From Harmonia axyridis (lineage: Eukaryota > Arthropoda > Insecta > Coleoptera > Coccinellidae), in assembly GCF_914767665.1 (NCBI RefSeq), contig NC_059503.1:25606001-25670000 (forward strand): a stretch of DNA of 64,000 nucleotides, in the 5' to 3' direction. Within the stretch, counting starts at the first letter, position 1; every line of letters starts with the position of its first letter. Positions 48,729 through 63,000 of this stretch are shown here, piece by piece. Both the position numbers and the translations under genes were made by a program. The notes under the pieces were generated by a model. That model did not search any database and had not been told where the DNA came from. It saw only the letters and a program-made list of their open reading frames with translations.

Positions 48729-49579
48729 AATATACCTAAAATTCTTCTTCCAAACTTTATGACGCATTATGGACTGGTTATAAGTTCTATATTTTTAGTA
48801 GCGCTGTAAATCTTACACAGTGTACCCCTCATTCCACATTGAAAATGATAATGAACATTCCGAATTTCTAATCAAAATTTTACAACTTTGTTTTCGGCAT
48901 CATCCCACGATTTCAATTTTATGAATTTTCAGTCTATAATTATCAACTGTTGTCACACTTTCTGTAAATGTTTATTAGGAATGGTGGGTGGAATATTCAA
49001 ATACTTGATATTCTGCTTTCAAATTTGTTTGAAATTAAAATTTCAATTTTGTATTGAAATAAATTCAAATCTAATACCTACATATATCTTTAATTCAAAC
49101 TGTATGCAAATTTGAAAATGCAAGGAAGAAGATCCCAGAACAAATCTACTGAATTCATAAGACCTTTGTCTGATTTAATATGGAACGAAGTGAGTCACCC
49201 AAATCCCACAATTAGATTAAAGAAGACACATGACACAATTGAATTCCTTGGATAAAGATGAACTTCTGAGGATATTTTCAGAATGTGAATATGTAGCAAA
49301 TTAGGATGTCAGCTGATGAATTCACGAAAACTTGTAGTAGAATAGAGATATCTACCGTTATCCTGGAGTAAAAAGTTTTGAGAACCATATTTCAAGCAAA
49401 AATGTAAGTAGGTATTTGAAAAAAAAACTTGAATTTCAGTGCCAACATACAATCGCGTTGAAGTTTTGTGTGAAGATATAGAAATGCAATTCAAAGACCC
49501 GTTCAAAATTCCGTCTTGAAATCGGCAACATAACCACAAAAAAAAGCAATTAAAAAAAAACAGCACATATGTGAAGGTA

Positions 49580-49700
49580 AGGGCTTTCGGTGCTCGTTCA
49601 TTCAAGTGCCAAATACACCCTTGCAGACCACATACCTGTATATAGGTATATATGTTATGTTCATGGGCGCAATTGGCACATGATTAATGAACGACCGTTT
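49580..49700 (+). repeat. Direct dispersed repeat, unit 1
   Basis: Shares TGCTCGTTCATT, CCTTGCAGAC, a CTATATA-rich stretch and GGGCGCAATTGGCACATG with 50070-50190 in the same orientation; a partial third copy starts near 51655. Unknown family. Confidence 0.65.
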
Positions 49701-50069
49701 AAAATCTCCCAACTTCACGTCAGTGTTATCTTTAATTTTTCATCAAAATCATAGAAAAAGGATATAAAGAAACAAAAACCTCAGATTTCTATGACAACAA
49801 ATCTGACTAAGTTGAAAGTATTGAAGAATATCAATTCCAAGCTCCATGCAAAATTTCGATCTGATCACATCATCAAAATTATAGAAAACATACCATAGAA
49901 AATTCAAGTAGTATATATTGCATAAGAAACACTTAATATTCTGTGATAACAGGTTCTATCGACTAGAAATTTTGTGTGTTTAGGTATATAAAATAATCAT
50001 CTCAAGCTTCCTGCTAGTAGCAGTGTCAGAATATAGAAAAAAAGTGAAAAAAGCACGTAATACTGGAGC

Positions 50070-50190
50070 TTTTGAGTGCTCCTTCATTTGTGCTCAATTG
50101 AATCCTTGCAGACTATGTATACCTATATACAGTTCTGCGGTCTCTAAGGGCGCAATTGGCACATGCATGATTTATCGCTAAAGAGTTCCT
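50070..50190 (+). repeat. Direct dispersed repeat, unit 2
   Basis: Second unit of the pair, 490 bp downstream of the first, with the same phrases including GGGCGCAATTGGCACATG. Confidence 0.65.
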
Positions 50191-51984
50191 CAGTTCTAAC
50201 TTAGAAATCAACCACTTGATTGATTATTCAGTTGGTATTTTCTTTGATAGAAATTAATTATATGCATGAAAAAGTGTATTTTTCCAATGTCCATATTTCT
50301 TCATATGTAGATGCAGGGTGCAGTAAACATTCAGAGTGAAAAAGTACTGTATAAAGAACTTATGATCAATCCAGAAAATGATTATAAGTATTCACCAGCT
50401 TCTGTCGAATTACTGTTTATTAAAAAAAATTATGACTTTTTTCTTGTAGAAATAATAGTATAGGTTGTGTTGTTCCACTCACGAATAATATTTACATTTA
50501 TAGAAAACACATGCATTCCCTGAATAACCACTTTTCCGATAGTTCAGTAAGTAAATATTGATGTATTGATGATTGTGCATTGCTAATGACTAGTTGTTTA
50601 CGATGAGAAAATACATACTTATTTTACCTTGAACTAAAGAATTTGAAAAAACAAGTATTGACAATACACTCAATATATAAAATGAATCTTTTGGTTGCAT
50701 ACAGGGAAAACCATTCATGCTGAAAATGAAATCTTCTATCATTATCATGCTTCAGAATTAAAAACCTACCTATTGAGGTTATGTTGTTAGACAAAATTTC
50801 AGCACATCCTTATTCATTAGATTTTCCGGAAATGATTTCGATGGAAATTTAGCGTGTCATCACTTTTTGTCAATAAAATTCACGAAGTAACATGGTAATC
50901 GTCAGGATTCGGTCACCAACCTCTCAACGCGCCTGTAGGAGTAGGACTGCTTAGGGGATGTATACACGACGCCGTCTGTGAGGGTGCACACCCTTCCCAC
51001 ATAGCCGTCGGGACGCTCCCTCCCAACAATAGTGTACAGTGGATGGATTCTTTCATTTCGTCAAAGGTGACTTGAGTATTGATTTATCGTTGAAATTATT
51101 CCATACAGTAGCTTGGCGTCTTACATTGAGGATGATTCCTTTTTGTTTTTCCGGAAAACACGCCAACTTAGATAGTAGTTGGAGTAGTTGGGTTATCTTA
51201 CGGCATTGCGGTTTAAAACGTTTGATATTTATGACAAATTTCAAACATTCTTCTTGTTTCATATACAGGGGTAAGATTGCGCACGATTCATATGTCTTCA
51301 ATTTTTCAATTGTTGTTCATTGTCTATTTCATTATTAATTAGTACGCCAATTCCATTTTTCTAGATATTTTTATGTCCTTAAAATGATAGGACTTTTTGT
51401 ATTGTTTCAAGCATTTTGTTTACTAAGAATGTAGAAATCATGATCATACGCCAATATTTTTATCAATGAAAATTCGCTATTGGTGCAGATTAAGCTAACA
51501 GCTAACTTGGAAGGCTAAATTTTTATAGATTTCATGGGTAGAATGCTCATAATTATTAGTTAAAGCAATTATCATTGGCTGTTTAGTACTTGCCTAAAAG
51601 AAATTTATTGAAGATAACAAAAATATTATTTAAAAATTTGAATTGACATGGCGCCAGGAGCTTTTAAGTGATCGTTCATTCATGCGTATATTGCGTTCTT
51701 TTCAGATTGTCAGATATTCTTTTTGTATAAGGACCGAAATTTTATTCCCTAATTAATTGAATTAATTAATTTCTTCTGTTTACTACTGTTGTCTACTTGG
51801 GAGACTTACCTTCCTACTGCATGTCACTTTTTTCTTCTGTTTGATTCTTAGAAAGAGTTATTTCCTCTCATCTGTCATTCTTATTTCAATTTGTAATATC
51901 TTTCTTAATTCCTTATTTTCATGCTCTTTCAGCGTTTCTTTTGTCTTCTTTCTTTGTATATTAACTATTTCCTTTATAGTTTCA

Positions 51985-52720
51985 ATTTTCAATTCTTCTC
52001 TGATTTGTTGGTTGGTTATATACCATCGGGCGCCAACCGCTGTTCTTTAGAGTATTTAGCGTACTTTGCAACTGATCCTTATTATTGTCTTTCGCATTGT
52101 ACCAGGTTACTCCTGCATACGTAATGATTGGTATTAGCACTATTTTTATTATCGTCAGCTTGTTTTCCAAGGAAAGTTTTCTTTAAGGGTTGAGCAGGTG
52201 AGCAGCGGGTACAGTCTCCCGTGCAATTGCCTTTTTTCTGTTTTATTCTATCTGTTTGTTAAAGTTCATTCTTTTATCTAGTTTTACTCCTAGATGTTTT
52301 GCTTCCTTTTTCCATTCTATCGTCTGATTTTCTATTTTGACATTTCTTGCTTTCTCTTTCTTTACTGTTGTTTCTCCGAAGTAGATTGCAACTGTTTTCG
52401 ATGTATTCACTTTGAATCTCCATTTCTTGAAGTATGCCATCAGTTTATCTAGGTCCATCTGTAATTGCCTGGTAATTGCTTTCCTCATTTTACTATGATA
52501 GTGGTGTCATCTGCAAACTGGGCTATCTTGCATCTATTCATTTTTGGTATGTCTGTCATATAGGTATAAGTTGAACCGATCCTATCACCGATCCTTGGGG
52601 AACTCCGGCTTCAGTTTCTCTGATCGTCGATTTGGTACTATCGATATTCACTCTAAATTTTCTATTTGTCGGGTACGATTGTATTAATCTCGTAAGTTTG
52701 ATTGGAAATTTCATCAACTT
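51985..52720 (-). pseudogene. jockey-type non-LTR reverse transcriptase relic
   Basis: Minus-strand frames give, in order, PIKLTRLIQSYPTNRKFRVN, GVPQGSVIG (RT motif 4), MRKAITRQLQMDLDKLMAYF, KWRFKVNTSKTVAIYF (the NxxKT motif), KHLGVKLDKRMNF (the LGVxLD motif) and IPIITYAGVTWYNA. The order and motifs are those of the jockey clade. The ADD catalytic box is disrupted, and frame changes separate the blocks. Confidence 0.8.
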
Positions 52721-53157
52721 CATTTTGTATATCAGACTTTGATGCCACTAGTGACATCAAGCATAGCATAGCACATGATGGAAAATTTAAATTGGAATAT
52801 CTATGCAAAATTTGAGTTGAATATCTTCTGAAGGTGAGGTGCTATGAGAAAAAAAAATCAAAATTTAACATCTTGTAGGTATCTCGAAAAAAAGCGTTTG
52901 CGAATCCATGTTTATAGGTACGATTTGTTTTTTGAATAATCCGAGAAATCTGTCATTTTCGTTTGTACCTTCAATTCAAGAACATCCTGTAAAGTGCTTG
53001 TTTTGCGGACGTAAATTAAAACTTGTTGGTATATAATAGTATAAAAAAAAAACTATATAATGTTGAGGGCTGATTTTAGGAGCGAAGAACAAGGACACTT
53101 CCACACCCAAGGGTGTAGTTTTTCAAATGCTTATTCTAGAATCGACCCCCATCAAAT

Positions 53158-53322
53158 TCATTTTGTTTTCTGTCGAGTCAAAACAGGTTCCTTGAAGCGA
53201 AGGTAATTTGAGACAAAAAAATCGAGTGCAGATATATCAGGTGAATATGGTGGTTGTGCCATGAGATTTATGGGCTTACCAGGAATTATTTCAAAATGGA
53301 CAGTCTTAGATGGGGCGTTATC
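53158..53322 (-). pseudogene. mariner-type transposase C-terminal fragment
   Basis: An uninterrupted minus-strand frame reads DNAPSKTVHFEIIPGKPINL and then QPPYSPDISALDFF, ending in a stop after PVLTRQKTK. The DNAPS and PPYSPDxxxxD blocks are the second and third catalytic regions of mariner transposases. The spacing is 32, two short of 34. It is a different lineage from the four cecropia-like copies, and no ends were found. Confidence 0.7.
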
Positions 53323-54904
53323 TTAGTGCAAAAATAATCAGTTTTCTTTTCAAAAGTAATAGATATTGTGGAATTATTTTAGGAAAATTGTAATTTTGTT
53401 TTCTGTCTGTATTAAGACCAAGTTTCGAGAGAATTTCACTAGCTAGAGAGCGAATCGTGTTTATAATTAATGAAACACAAACAATAAAATGTGAAGTCAT
53501 TCTTTTTATGCGAAATGAGTTAGGAGTTATTCATTCTCTGGATTATGTTTTCAGTCAATTTAATCCAGTCGTAAAACCAACTTTTCCTTCTACTTGTTCT
53601 ATCTCGCTCCGGACGGTGGAGGTTTGTGAATAGAAATTATTAAAAGTTTATATTCATAGCGTGAGTTCTGTATGATGAAGTTTTTTTACAGTTCTACCTT
53701 CCGTAGAACAGGTCTCCTGATCATTTACGCCCCCCTTTTTTGCTCTCACACATTTCATTTCCCAACCGGAACTGTAGAATTTCGGTAGATTAAAATTGTC
53801 AGGGTCGTATCTAGGACTATCTATTTGCGAAAAATTTGTCTTTCTTTCATCTCATTCATACATTTCGATGTTTTTTCATTTTCGAAATGGAAAGTAGTTT
53901 TGGATGAAATGAAAACGATGCCAAACAATGAGATATATTGTACGAAATGAAGCAATATCTTGATGATTAATAAAATTTTAAATAATATTCTTGAAGTGAT
54001 TATGTGTGATTTTTCCACAAATCTGTGTTCGACACACATATGCTGAGAGATTCTTAACAATTTTTTCTAGAATATTTTCATTTATATGTCTAAATCTACG
54101 ATTAGAAGAATCTCTAAAAATTACAAAAAACAAAACAAAATAATTCAATAACAAAATTTTCGGTGATTGATTACCATTTGTGTACAATTTTGGGTTAGGG
54201 AACAATAATAATTTCAATTTTTATGCAAACTTTGATGGTGGTAGCGTCCCCAGAACTATAGAAAATTCAAGCTATATATCGAAAAGAGACCAGTATTTCA
54301 GTATCAACAAGTTGGACTAGGTTAGAATTAATTTTTTATTGTTTATTGCAGAATAATCATGCGAATGTTCATGAAACTCACATGTTCAGATGTGAATGTT
54401 CACATCTCATATTTTCTTCAATTGGGTGCGGTTTCATTTGAGCATTTGAGCTCAAGGAGTATTTTGGACAAAATATTACTTAGATGGTAATGCAATTTTT
54501 TTATTTCATTACACAGCCCAAAAAAAGAAAAAACAAATTTGGTGCTGGAAATCCAACTGATTTTAAATGTTTTTGATATGCTGATTTAAAAAATTGTCAC
54601 CAAATTTTTTGAGATACAGGTTAATTGATGATATTTCTGATACTGGTCACAAATAATGGAATAAATATATTTTTAGCATACGAAACAGAAATTTCCTGCT
54701 CAAAGTAAGAATTTCATTAGCCAAATATATGATCCTCCCCTACCATACCTGCTTCACCCCCACTTAAAAGTCAGGTGAATCGTCTCCTGGTCAATTAAGT
54801 TTATTATTGAGTTTTCGCATGTGATGTTGCGCTTACATTTTGTGTTATTTGTTAATTAAAATTGAACTGAAACAATGACGTGCACAATCAGACATCTCGA
54901 TGTT
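53323..54904. other. Intergenic, no gene recognised
   Basis: AT-rich sequence with short frames only. Confidence 0.35.
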
Positions 54905-55580
54905 GTTGTTATGTATGTAGCAATTACACTTTCAAAAGAAGCAGAAAAACTATTTCTGAGTTTGTGATAAGAAATTATCATGACTATTTTGGCATGCATT
55001 TGAGAGATCAGGATAAATCTTGGGTTCCACTTTCATAAAACATGTGTTGCACATTTCCGACAGTTGGAAAGAGGAAATCCTTCAAGTTTAGTGTATAAAT
55101 GGTTTGGAGAGAACCTTATTATCATCATGACAATCGTTATTTTTTGGAGAATTATTAAAGGATGATCAGAAGCAATAGATATGAATGGACATATACCCTG
55201 ATCTAGATTTTGCAAGAAAGCACGTATTGCATTCGGAAAAAAAACATCTGTTCCATCTTTGAGAAGTCTTCCTGAGGTCCTAGAAGAGTTTACAGAAACA
55301 TCGTCTGATGAAGTTCAAATAATACAACCTATTGATGGCAGGGAATCTGATTCCAGAAATCAGCAGTGGTTCAACCAGAAGAACTAAAATATCTCCTAAG
55401 AGACCTCTACCTCTCAAAGGAGTGTGCTACTGCTGCAATATGTTCTTGCATCCACATTGAAAGAAAAAAACGTGCTTCACTTAAATTACGCTTTGGAGTC
55501 TCCAGCGAAACTACCCTACTGAACACCTTGCTTGAAAATCATACCTATAAAAGGAAATTTTCAAGTGATAAGTGACTAAT
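54905..55580 (+). pseudogene. Decayed copy of a multi-copy arthropod gene family
   Basis: Plus-strand frames contain YHDYFGMHLRDQDKSWVP, a Cys-Cys block, GKRKSFKFSV, MVWREPYYHHDNRYF and later EELKYLLRDLYLSKE, with LKEKNVLHLN in another frame. From memory, intact relatives in arthropods share LGDQDKSWAPH, GVPMIWREPKNH and LVRDLNLSK; these are uncharacterised, highly repeated proteins often tied to mobile elements. Several stops and at least two frameshifts break this copy. Confidence 0.55.
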
Positions 55581-57045
55581 GTATGTTAATTTTGTAATGA
55601 GTACTTAAATGGATGCGTTTTATTAAATTGGCAATAGAAATAGCTTTGAACTGAAATATACACAGGTTGAAAATAAAAATGCTAAATCAGATAGACAAAA
55701 GCTGAGCTGAGGGCTATTCTGCATTCTGCACCCAAAAATTAAGCACTTGAAAAATCAAATTACGGGCACCAAAATTCCTGTATTATTTTTATAAATGATA
55801 AGGGATGGTTAAAATCGATAAAAAATAATAAGATTTGAACACTTTAATTCACAAAATTAATTATTCACATAAATAAAGGAGATAACATCACAGATATTTC
55901 ACTAACATTTATTTTATCACCATGACTTTTACAGCAACCTATGTCTTTTTGCACATAATAACCTCAAATTGAATCATTCTCGAAACAACGTCTTCTCATT
56001 AAAATGCAATAAAAATTGAAATGCATTATTCTGTTACATTAATTAGGTAATCAGAAGTACATGTATAATTTGCCACAGATAAAAAAGAATTCAATTTGAA
56101 CCTCTTCTGGGGAATTATGAAAACGAACAAATGAGCTTACGTTTTCATATTTTCAGAAGTACACACATCGAAAATAAATCTCAATTAAAACTGATTAATG
56201 AAATATAGACTGGCTTTATAGATATGTATATTGCAGAGGTTGAAGGGTTTCTGTTTTTTTAATTTTGAACGTCCATACAAATTTGAAAAACTTATAAAGC
56301 AATTTCTTTCCATGCTTATCCTAATCATATTTCATAATTTATCATATGCACATATTCTGAAGCGTCACAAATAGAACTTGCAAAAGCAAATTTTAATTTA
56401 TTCAATCAATATTTTCAGAGTACCATTCAGATTGTAGGAAAATGACGTTCAGAGAAATCTATTATGTAGGTTATACAGAGAGCTGAAATATAACACAGAT
56501 AATTTTTATACTTTTTCAGAAATGGTATGATATGGAGAAAACATTCGCATTATATTATTTTCGAATGTAACATGAATAACCTGAATAATTTTGGAATAGG
56601 CATACCAAAAAAGTAATGTCACAACTATTTATGATAGACTTTCCACTTGAGAATCATAATTTGAAAATGAACCATCAGAAGTAATATCGTCAAGACAGTT
56701 TTAGTCAAGAAGGCAGAATGATGTTCGAAGATTGAAAATATGTTATTATCGATCCAAAATTTTGGTTGATTCAAATCTTCTCATTATTGTAATTGAGCCA
56801 TTGATTACTTTAAATTACATATTCTAATAGTGTTTCTGAAAAACAATACATCAAGATGAAAAGGAACTTTGTACATTATATTAAGATAGGCAAATTTGTC
56901 CTGATTCAAATATTGATTATTATTGAATCGAATTTCATTAAGTTTATTACACACATTCTCGATCCTAAACTGGAACTAATTTCAATTAATTTCACGTGAT
57001 GCTTTGCCTCTGTTTAACGATAGAGATCATCACAGATTAGCTACC
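55581..57045. other. 3' flank of the chondroitin synthase gene
   Basis: AT-rich. The right part is probably the 3' UTR of the minus-strand gene ending at 57046. No other gene recognised. Confidence 0.4.
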
Positions 57046-60000
57046 TTAACTCACTGGTGTTTCGAATAAATTTCTGTTGTCACTATAAATTTTCTGCAAA
57101 GTTTGTAATGAACCTAAAGTACTCGCTTCACTTCCTATGCACATCTGTTTCTGAGTATTATCCAAGTCAGAATCACAGTGGATTGAGTGGTAAACGTGGA
57201 TTAAGTTAGGATCTGCTGCACGAACTATCTGCAAACTTGATTTGATTGCCTTATCGTAGAATGTGACATCTTCAAATCCCCAACCGTTTATAAGAAGATT
57301 CAATCCGCCCAGTTTCAAATAATCGGTTTTATACAAACTGACTATGCCGAATCCAAACTGTCTCCAGAACCCGTTGTTTTCGTGGATGATATTTTCGGAG
57401 CTCCACCAGTTATCACCATGCAGATTATTCAGGATGTTGGGATTGTAAAGACTGAACACTATGGGGAAATAAACCGTTTTGTTGGCAATCGTGTTCCTTC
57501 TTATCCTCGCTAAAGCGTCCTCGTTGAAAACTATATCAACGTCTATGAATAACATTAAATCCTGCTCCTGCAAGTTGTTTACGCCGTATTGAAGAGCCCT
57601 ACCCCTCGAAAATTTCTCGTTTATGAATGTGATGGAAATCCCGCTGTCATAATATTTATTTTCCATTTCTTGAATGAGGTTTCTTGTTTTTTCTACGTCT
57701 TCTGGGCTATCTGGATTTTCGTAAAGGATAATGTTCAGTTTGATGGGCTCTTGCCGCGATAAACACGTTTTTTCGTATATTCTCATAAATCTCTCGAACA
57801 CTTCGTATCGGCCTGATAGAGGAAGGACGAAATTGATTATTTCTTCTTCGTTATTTTTACCGAATTTGAAGAAAGGCTGTAGGTTCCTGTGGAGGTTTAG
57901 TAGAGCGTGTTGAATCTGCTTATGTACCGGCAACGATACTTCGTTGGATGATGCACTGAAGATTGGGGGAGAATCAGCATCAGCATCTCTTATGTAAACA
58001 CCTGAAACAAAGAGTATGAATTTTTATGAGCGCAAAGTTCGAACAGAATTTAGTTACAATTTAATAATTTTAGATCTCTAATAAGTATGTGTGATTCAGA
58101 AACATATACCATAACTCCTCCTAAATTTTATGTTTGATTTGATAAATTTAACATAATAGATCTTTATTTATACAACAAGAATATAAATCGGTGTTAAATT
58201 TATGTAACCTCATAAGTATAAAAGATGAGCAAAGTACACACTAATAAGGTACTTTTTCGAGCTTGTCCAACTTCGTATTCTTCTAATTTTTTGAAATTTT
58301 GCATGACGTACAACTTTGCTTCTGCCGTTTTGCAATAGATGGCTGTAGCGGTAAGTGGTAGTCGAAATAAATAGATCATATAGATGTCATAAAATAAGGT
58401 ATATGTAAACATAACGCCATCGAAATGTTAGTCGATTTGTGTCTACATCATTATTAAGTCAAGTTATTCTCGATTAAATACTTCAGCTAACGAGCAAATT
58501 CTCGTCATTAGCGGGAGGATTCAATTTTCTGCTTTAATTTGAAGAAATCTGCGGCGGAGGCTCATCAAATGCTCTCAAATATATATGGTGAGGCGCCGCT
58601 ATTAGTGAGAGAACCAGCTGAGAATGGTTTCAACGTTTCAAGAACGGTGATTTTGACGTCGAAGACCAGTATGGCGGTGGAAGAAAGAAGGTTTTCGAAG
58701 ATGCAAAATTGGAGGCATTACTTGATCAAGACTCGTGTCAAACGCAATAAGAATGGACAGGATCATTGGGAGTGGCGCAACAAGCCCTTTCAAAACGCCT
58801 GAAAGTAATGGGAATGATTCAGAAACAAGGAAATTGGGTGCCATACGAGTTGAAACCGAGGTATCTTGAACGGCGTTTGTTTGCTTGTGAATAGCTGCTT
58901 GCAAGGAAAAGACGGCAGGGATTTCTGCATCGCATTGTGACTGGAGACGAAAAATGGGGTCATAACGATAATCCTAAGCGCAGAAAATCATGGGGTTATC
59001 CGGGCTATGCTTTCCAAGGTCATGCTCAGTATTTGGCGGGACAGTTGAAATTTTGCATATATGTATATACAGGGTGAGTCAATAGAGCTCGATCGGTCGA
59101 TAACTCTTGGGAATTTTGGGCTAGGAAAATGATTCAAATTTTGACGGAATCGATAGAACTCAGCTGGGCATGAGCTTAAATTATTTTTGACCCTACAGGC
59201 TGATTCGAAAGTGTTGAAACATTATACCACCCTGTTCAGGACCTCTGAATCATAGAAAGGAGGAATTAGCATTGAAATAATGTCACATTTAGGTATGAAA
59301 TTCCATTCATATAAATATTTATTATAATTCAGACTATATAGCAAGTATGTAGTCAGTAATATAAAGGAGAAATAAGTTTGGAAGGATTCTGGGACTATTC
59401 TTGGAGAGAGAACTGATGTCTATATTGCAGCCTTGCACTACAGAAAACAAAACAAATGAGGTCTATCAAGGCCGGTATATAAACTGACATTGTTTTTGTA
59501 TTTATTGATCTTTATCGACATCTTTATGATCTCGCCTTTGAAATAGAAGGTTTATTTATTTTGAGATTTATATAGCTATGCAATGAACTGAAGTATATTT
59601 TTTTGTTTATTTTCGGTATCTCCAATATAAACTCTAAAACAAATACAATTTTAAAAGAAGAATGATTTCTGAGACATTTCGTTTCATCCATCAAATAAAT
59701 TTTTAGAGGAAGCGGAATATTTTATGGACGATGCTGATAGTTTATAATTGGAAATAGAAATCCAGAAACTTCCATATCGACTAACGTCTAATATTGAAAA
59801 TCGATTGTTCGTTTATTTATAATTTTATTGGAGACCACAAAACTATTGTAATATATAAGACATTATACAGGAAGTTTTTAAATTGGGAGTAGGTACAAAG
59901 GAAAATGAGAGATTCCTTTCATAATTTAAAAAAAAAGAAAGGTAATACCTCAAGGTCGAGGGTTTGACTCCCAACAGATATTAATTTAAATTTTTTTGTG

Positions 60001-63000
60001 ATCAATTTATATTACCATCTGGAATGTTTCGACACTCCAATTTTAAAATTTTGGCCCTCATAGCTCAACCAGAATTTTTTTCAATTATAATATATTAGAA
60101 GGTTAAATTTGGATGGCCGTAATGTAAGAACCTTTTGATATTTTCTGATTTTGTTTTCATATTCATGTTATGTATAAAAAAAGTAATATCGTGAAAAATT
60201 TCATCAATTTCGGGTGAAATTTTCTTTCAATTTACTTAAAATTGTTTTCCGATACCTAATTATCATATGAATATGTCAGTTCATTTTGTAAACACTACAC
60301 CTATACGTGGGACAGAGTTTTGCTGAGGTTTTTATTTGTGCTCTTTTATCACAGGTTGAAATGAATGATGGCTCGTTCACATATCCTCTGCTAATACTGA
60401 GTTTTGTCGACATATGCTTCATTGTTTGAAGTTAACAATTTTTCTCAAAAGAATATATATAGTACTCTCTTCGGGGAGCCAAATGAAATTAAGTTAAATC
60501 ACTGAAGTGCCTAGGTACAATTATAAGTTGAAATTGAGTAGAAAATTTAGTTTGCATATAAAAATGATTTCTCGAATGTTCATACTGAATTTCAAGAGGA
60601 TAAACAATTGTTGCCGGTTAGTTTGTAGGTATCTACCTACAAACTAACCGGCAACAATTGCATTATAAGTCACATCTCATAGTACATATGGATTCACATA
60701 GTTTTGTGGTTTCCAAAGGCATTATACAAGTTATAATGAACCACCCTTGGCTTCTAACGCCAAGCCAATTCCTTGTTGGAATTTTTGAATTATTGATCTG
60801 AGAATAAAAAACTTAGATTTTCTCGGCTACTTGTTAATGAACATGAACGTCGTCTCAGTTGGTAGTAATGAAGAAGTGTACAGCATAATTACACATTCCT
60901 ATGTCAACCCTATGAAACCACTTAACTCCTATATTACTGCATTACAACCTTCAATCTTAAAAACGTCGGAGACACAATACAGAGTGGTACTTGAATTCGG
61001 AGAGTTTTCAAGAGGCTGCTATGGCTCGGCCTAAAACAATAGTGGGGACGGAAATAAGAAATTGAATGGGGCTACAAACAGAGATGAGATTCATTAGCAG
61101 TATTAGGATCCTCTGTTCAGCAGTTCTCAATCTGTTGAATGCAGTAGTGGAAAATGGATCATTATCAGATCCTAGGGCTCTCTCAATTTTTTTTTTCTAT
61201 TTTGCATTTTAAATATGATATGAATTTTTGATGAGAAAACTAGGAGCATCTCATATTATTTAATCAGAATAATAAATGAAACCGAAGATCTCAGTCGACA
61301 TGTCACTCTCTAGTCTTTTCTATTTTCAGTCTTATCGACATTTTTTTCAGGTTGTTAATTTCGTGTTTTCAGTAACATTTAAAATTGTGAAAGGTGAAAA
61401 AAATGGATCTTACACACTAACAAAATGAATTATTATATTTGGGTGGAACTTGACAAATCATTGGTGCTAGTGGTGCTTCTTGAATTGATATTTATGATTT
61501 GTTTATTTCATTGCATGGAATTGCAGAGTTCTTATGAGTTTGACAAAAGTTTTGAAAGAGCATTCGGAAAATCATCATTTCAAGGATAGATCCACTTTAT
61601 TGAATAAAATTTATTGTTGTTCTTGGATACTGATCTCTATTATGATGCGAATGCGGAGGTTAACATCGGATTACATAGGCGTACAACTTGGCTTCAGCCA
61701 TATTTTCCGCAATTCGAGGCTTTTTTTTTTACGATTCAAAAAATTTTCCATCGCTGGCCATTACTTTCTCCCATCTTTTGGGCAGTGTACCAATCCAGTG
61801 TTGAAAAAACTGGTCATCTTTTAAAGCGACCCACGAAACGATCCAATGTTTTACTTTTTATGAGACCGGAAGTGATGTCAGATAGGCTGTGTGCCATTGA
61901 CCGAAACAAGTGATAGTCCGAGTGAATTTATCATATCTCTCGTTGTATTGAGGTCGCTTGTCTTTCAACGTTCGGCTCAAACGCATTAATTGCGTTCGAT
62001 AACGATATCCTGTTGTTTCTGTCGGTTTTAACAACTTATAATATACTATGCCGAGCTGGTCCCACCAAATACTGAGGATCCGTGGATATTCAGATTGGGC
62101 ATTGACGTGGAAGCATGGCCGGGATATCTCATGATTTTCTGCGCTTGAGATTATCGACATTAATCCATTTTTCGTCTCCAGTCACAATGCGATTCAGAAA
62201 TCATTTTTATTTTTGCATTGCAAACAGCTGTTCACAAGCAGACAAACGCCGTTCAACATCTCTCGGCTTCAACTCGTACTGCAACCAATCTCCTTGTTTC
62301 TGAATCATTCCCATGACTTTCAAGCGTTTTGATATGGCTTGATGCGTCACTCCCAATGATCCTGTCAATTCTTATTGTGTTTGACCAATTCACTTGTGAC
62401 TGGAGGTATTGGTTTGACACGAGTCTTGATCAAGTAATGCAATAAAATCACCGTTCTTGAAGCGTTGAAACCACTCTCGTCACGTTTTTTCACTAATAGC
62501 GGCCTCACCAAAGGTATTTGAGAGCATTCGATGAGCCTCAGCCGCAGATTCATTCATATTTAGGAAGAAAATTAAAAACTCTCGCAAATGACGAAAATTT
62601 GGCTCGTAAGCTGACATGTTTAATCGAGAATAACTCGATGATGAAGACAAAAATCGAATAATATTTCGATGGCGTTATGTTTACAAATACCTAAGCTAAT
62701 TGTATGATATCTACGATCTATTCATTTCGACTAATACTTATCGCTAAAACCGTCTATTTCAGAACGGTGGAAGCGAAGTTGTACACCTAATACATAAGGA
62801 ATCCCGTAATTGATTTAAATCACTGAATACTTATTATACTTGAATTGAGGTGAGAAACCGACAAACAACAATACTTTCCACCAATTATTCAATTCAGGCT
62901 ATATTATACCTATGTCATTAATTAAAGATAGAATAAAAAAATCTTTCAAAAATAAACGAACGTTTCACTTACCTGCAAATGTTTGCTGAATATAAGCGTG

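Larger units (their letters stand above)
48729..51984. other. Intergenic, repeats only
   Basis: A GC-richer patch at 50920-51035 ends near CCCTCCCAACAATAGTG and may be a transposon fragment. No exons recognised. Confidence 0.4.

Noticed and set aside
49580..51700. Regularly spaced repeats considered as a CRISPR array
   Set aside because: The units are 120 bp, diverged, and in an intron-bearing insect-type genome; nothing resembles short repeats with unique spacers.
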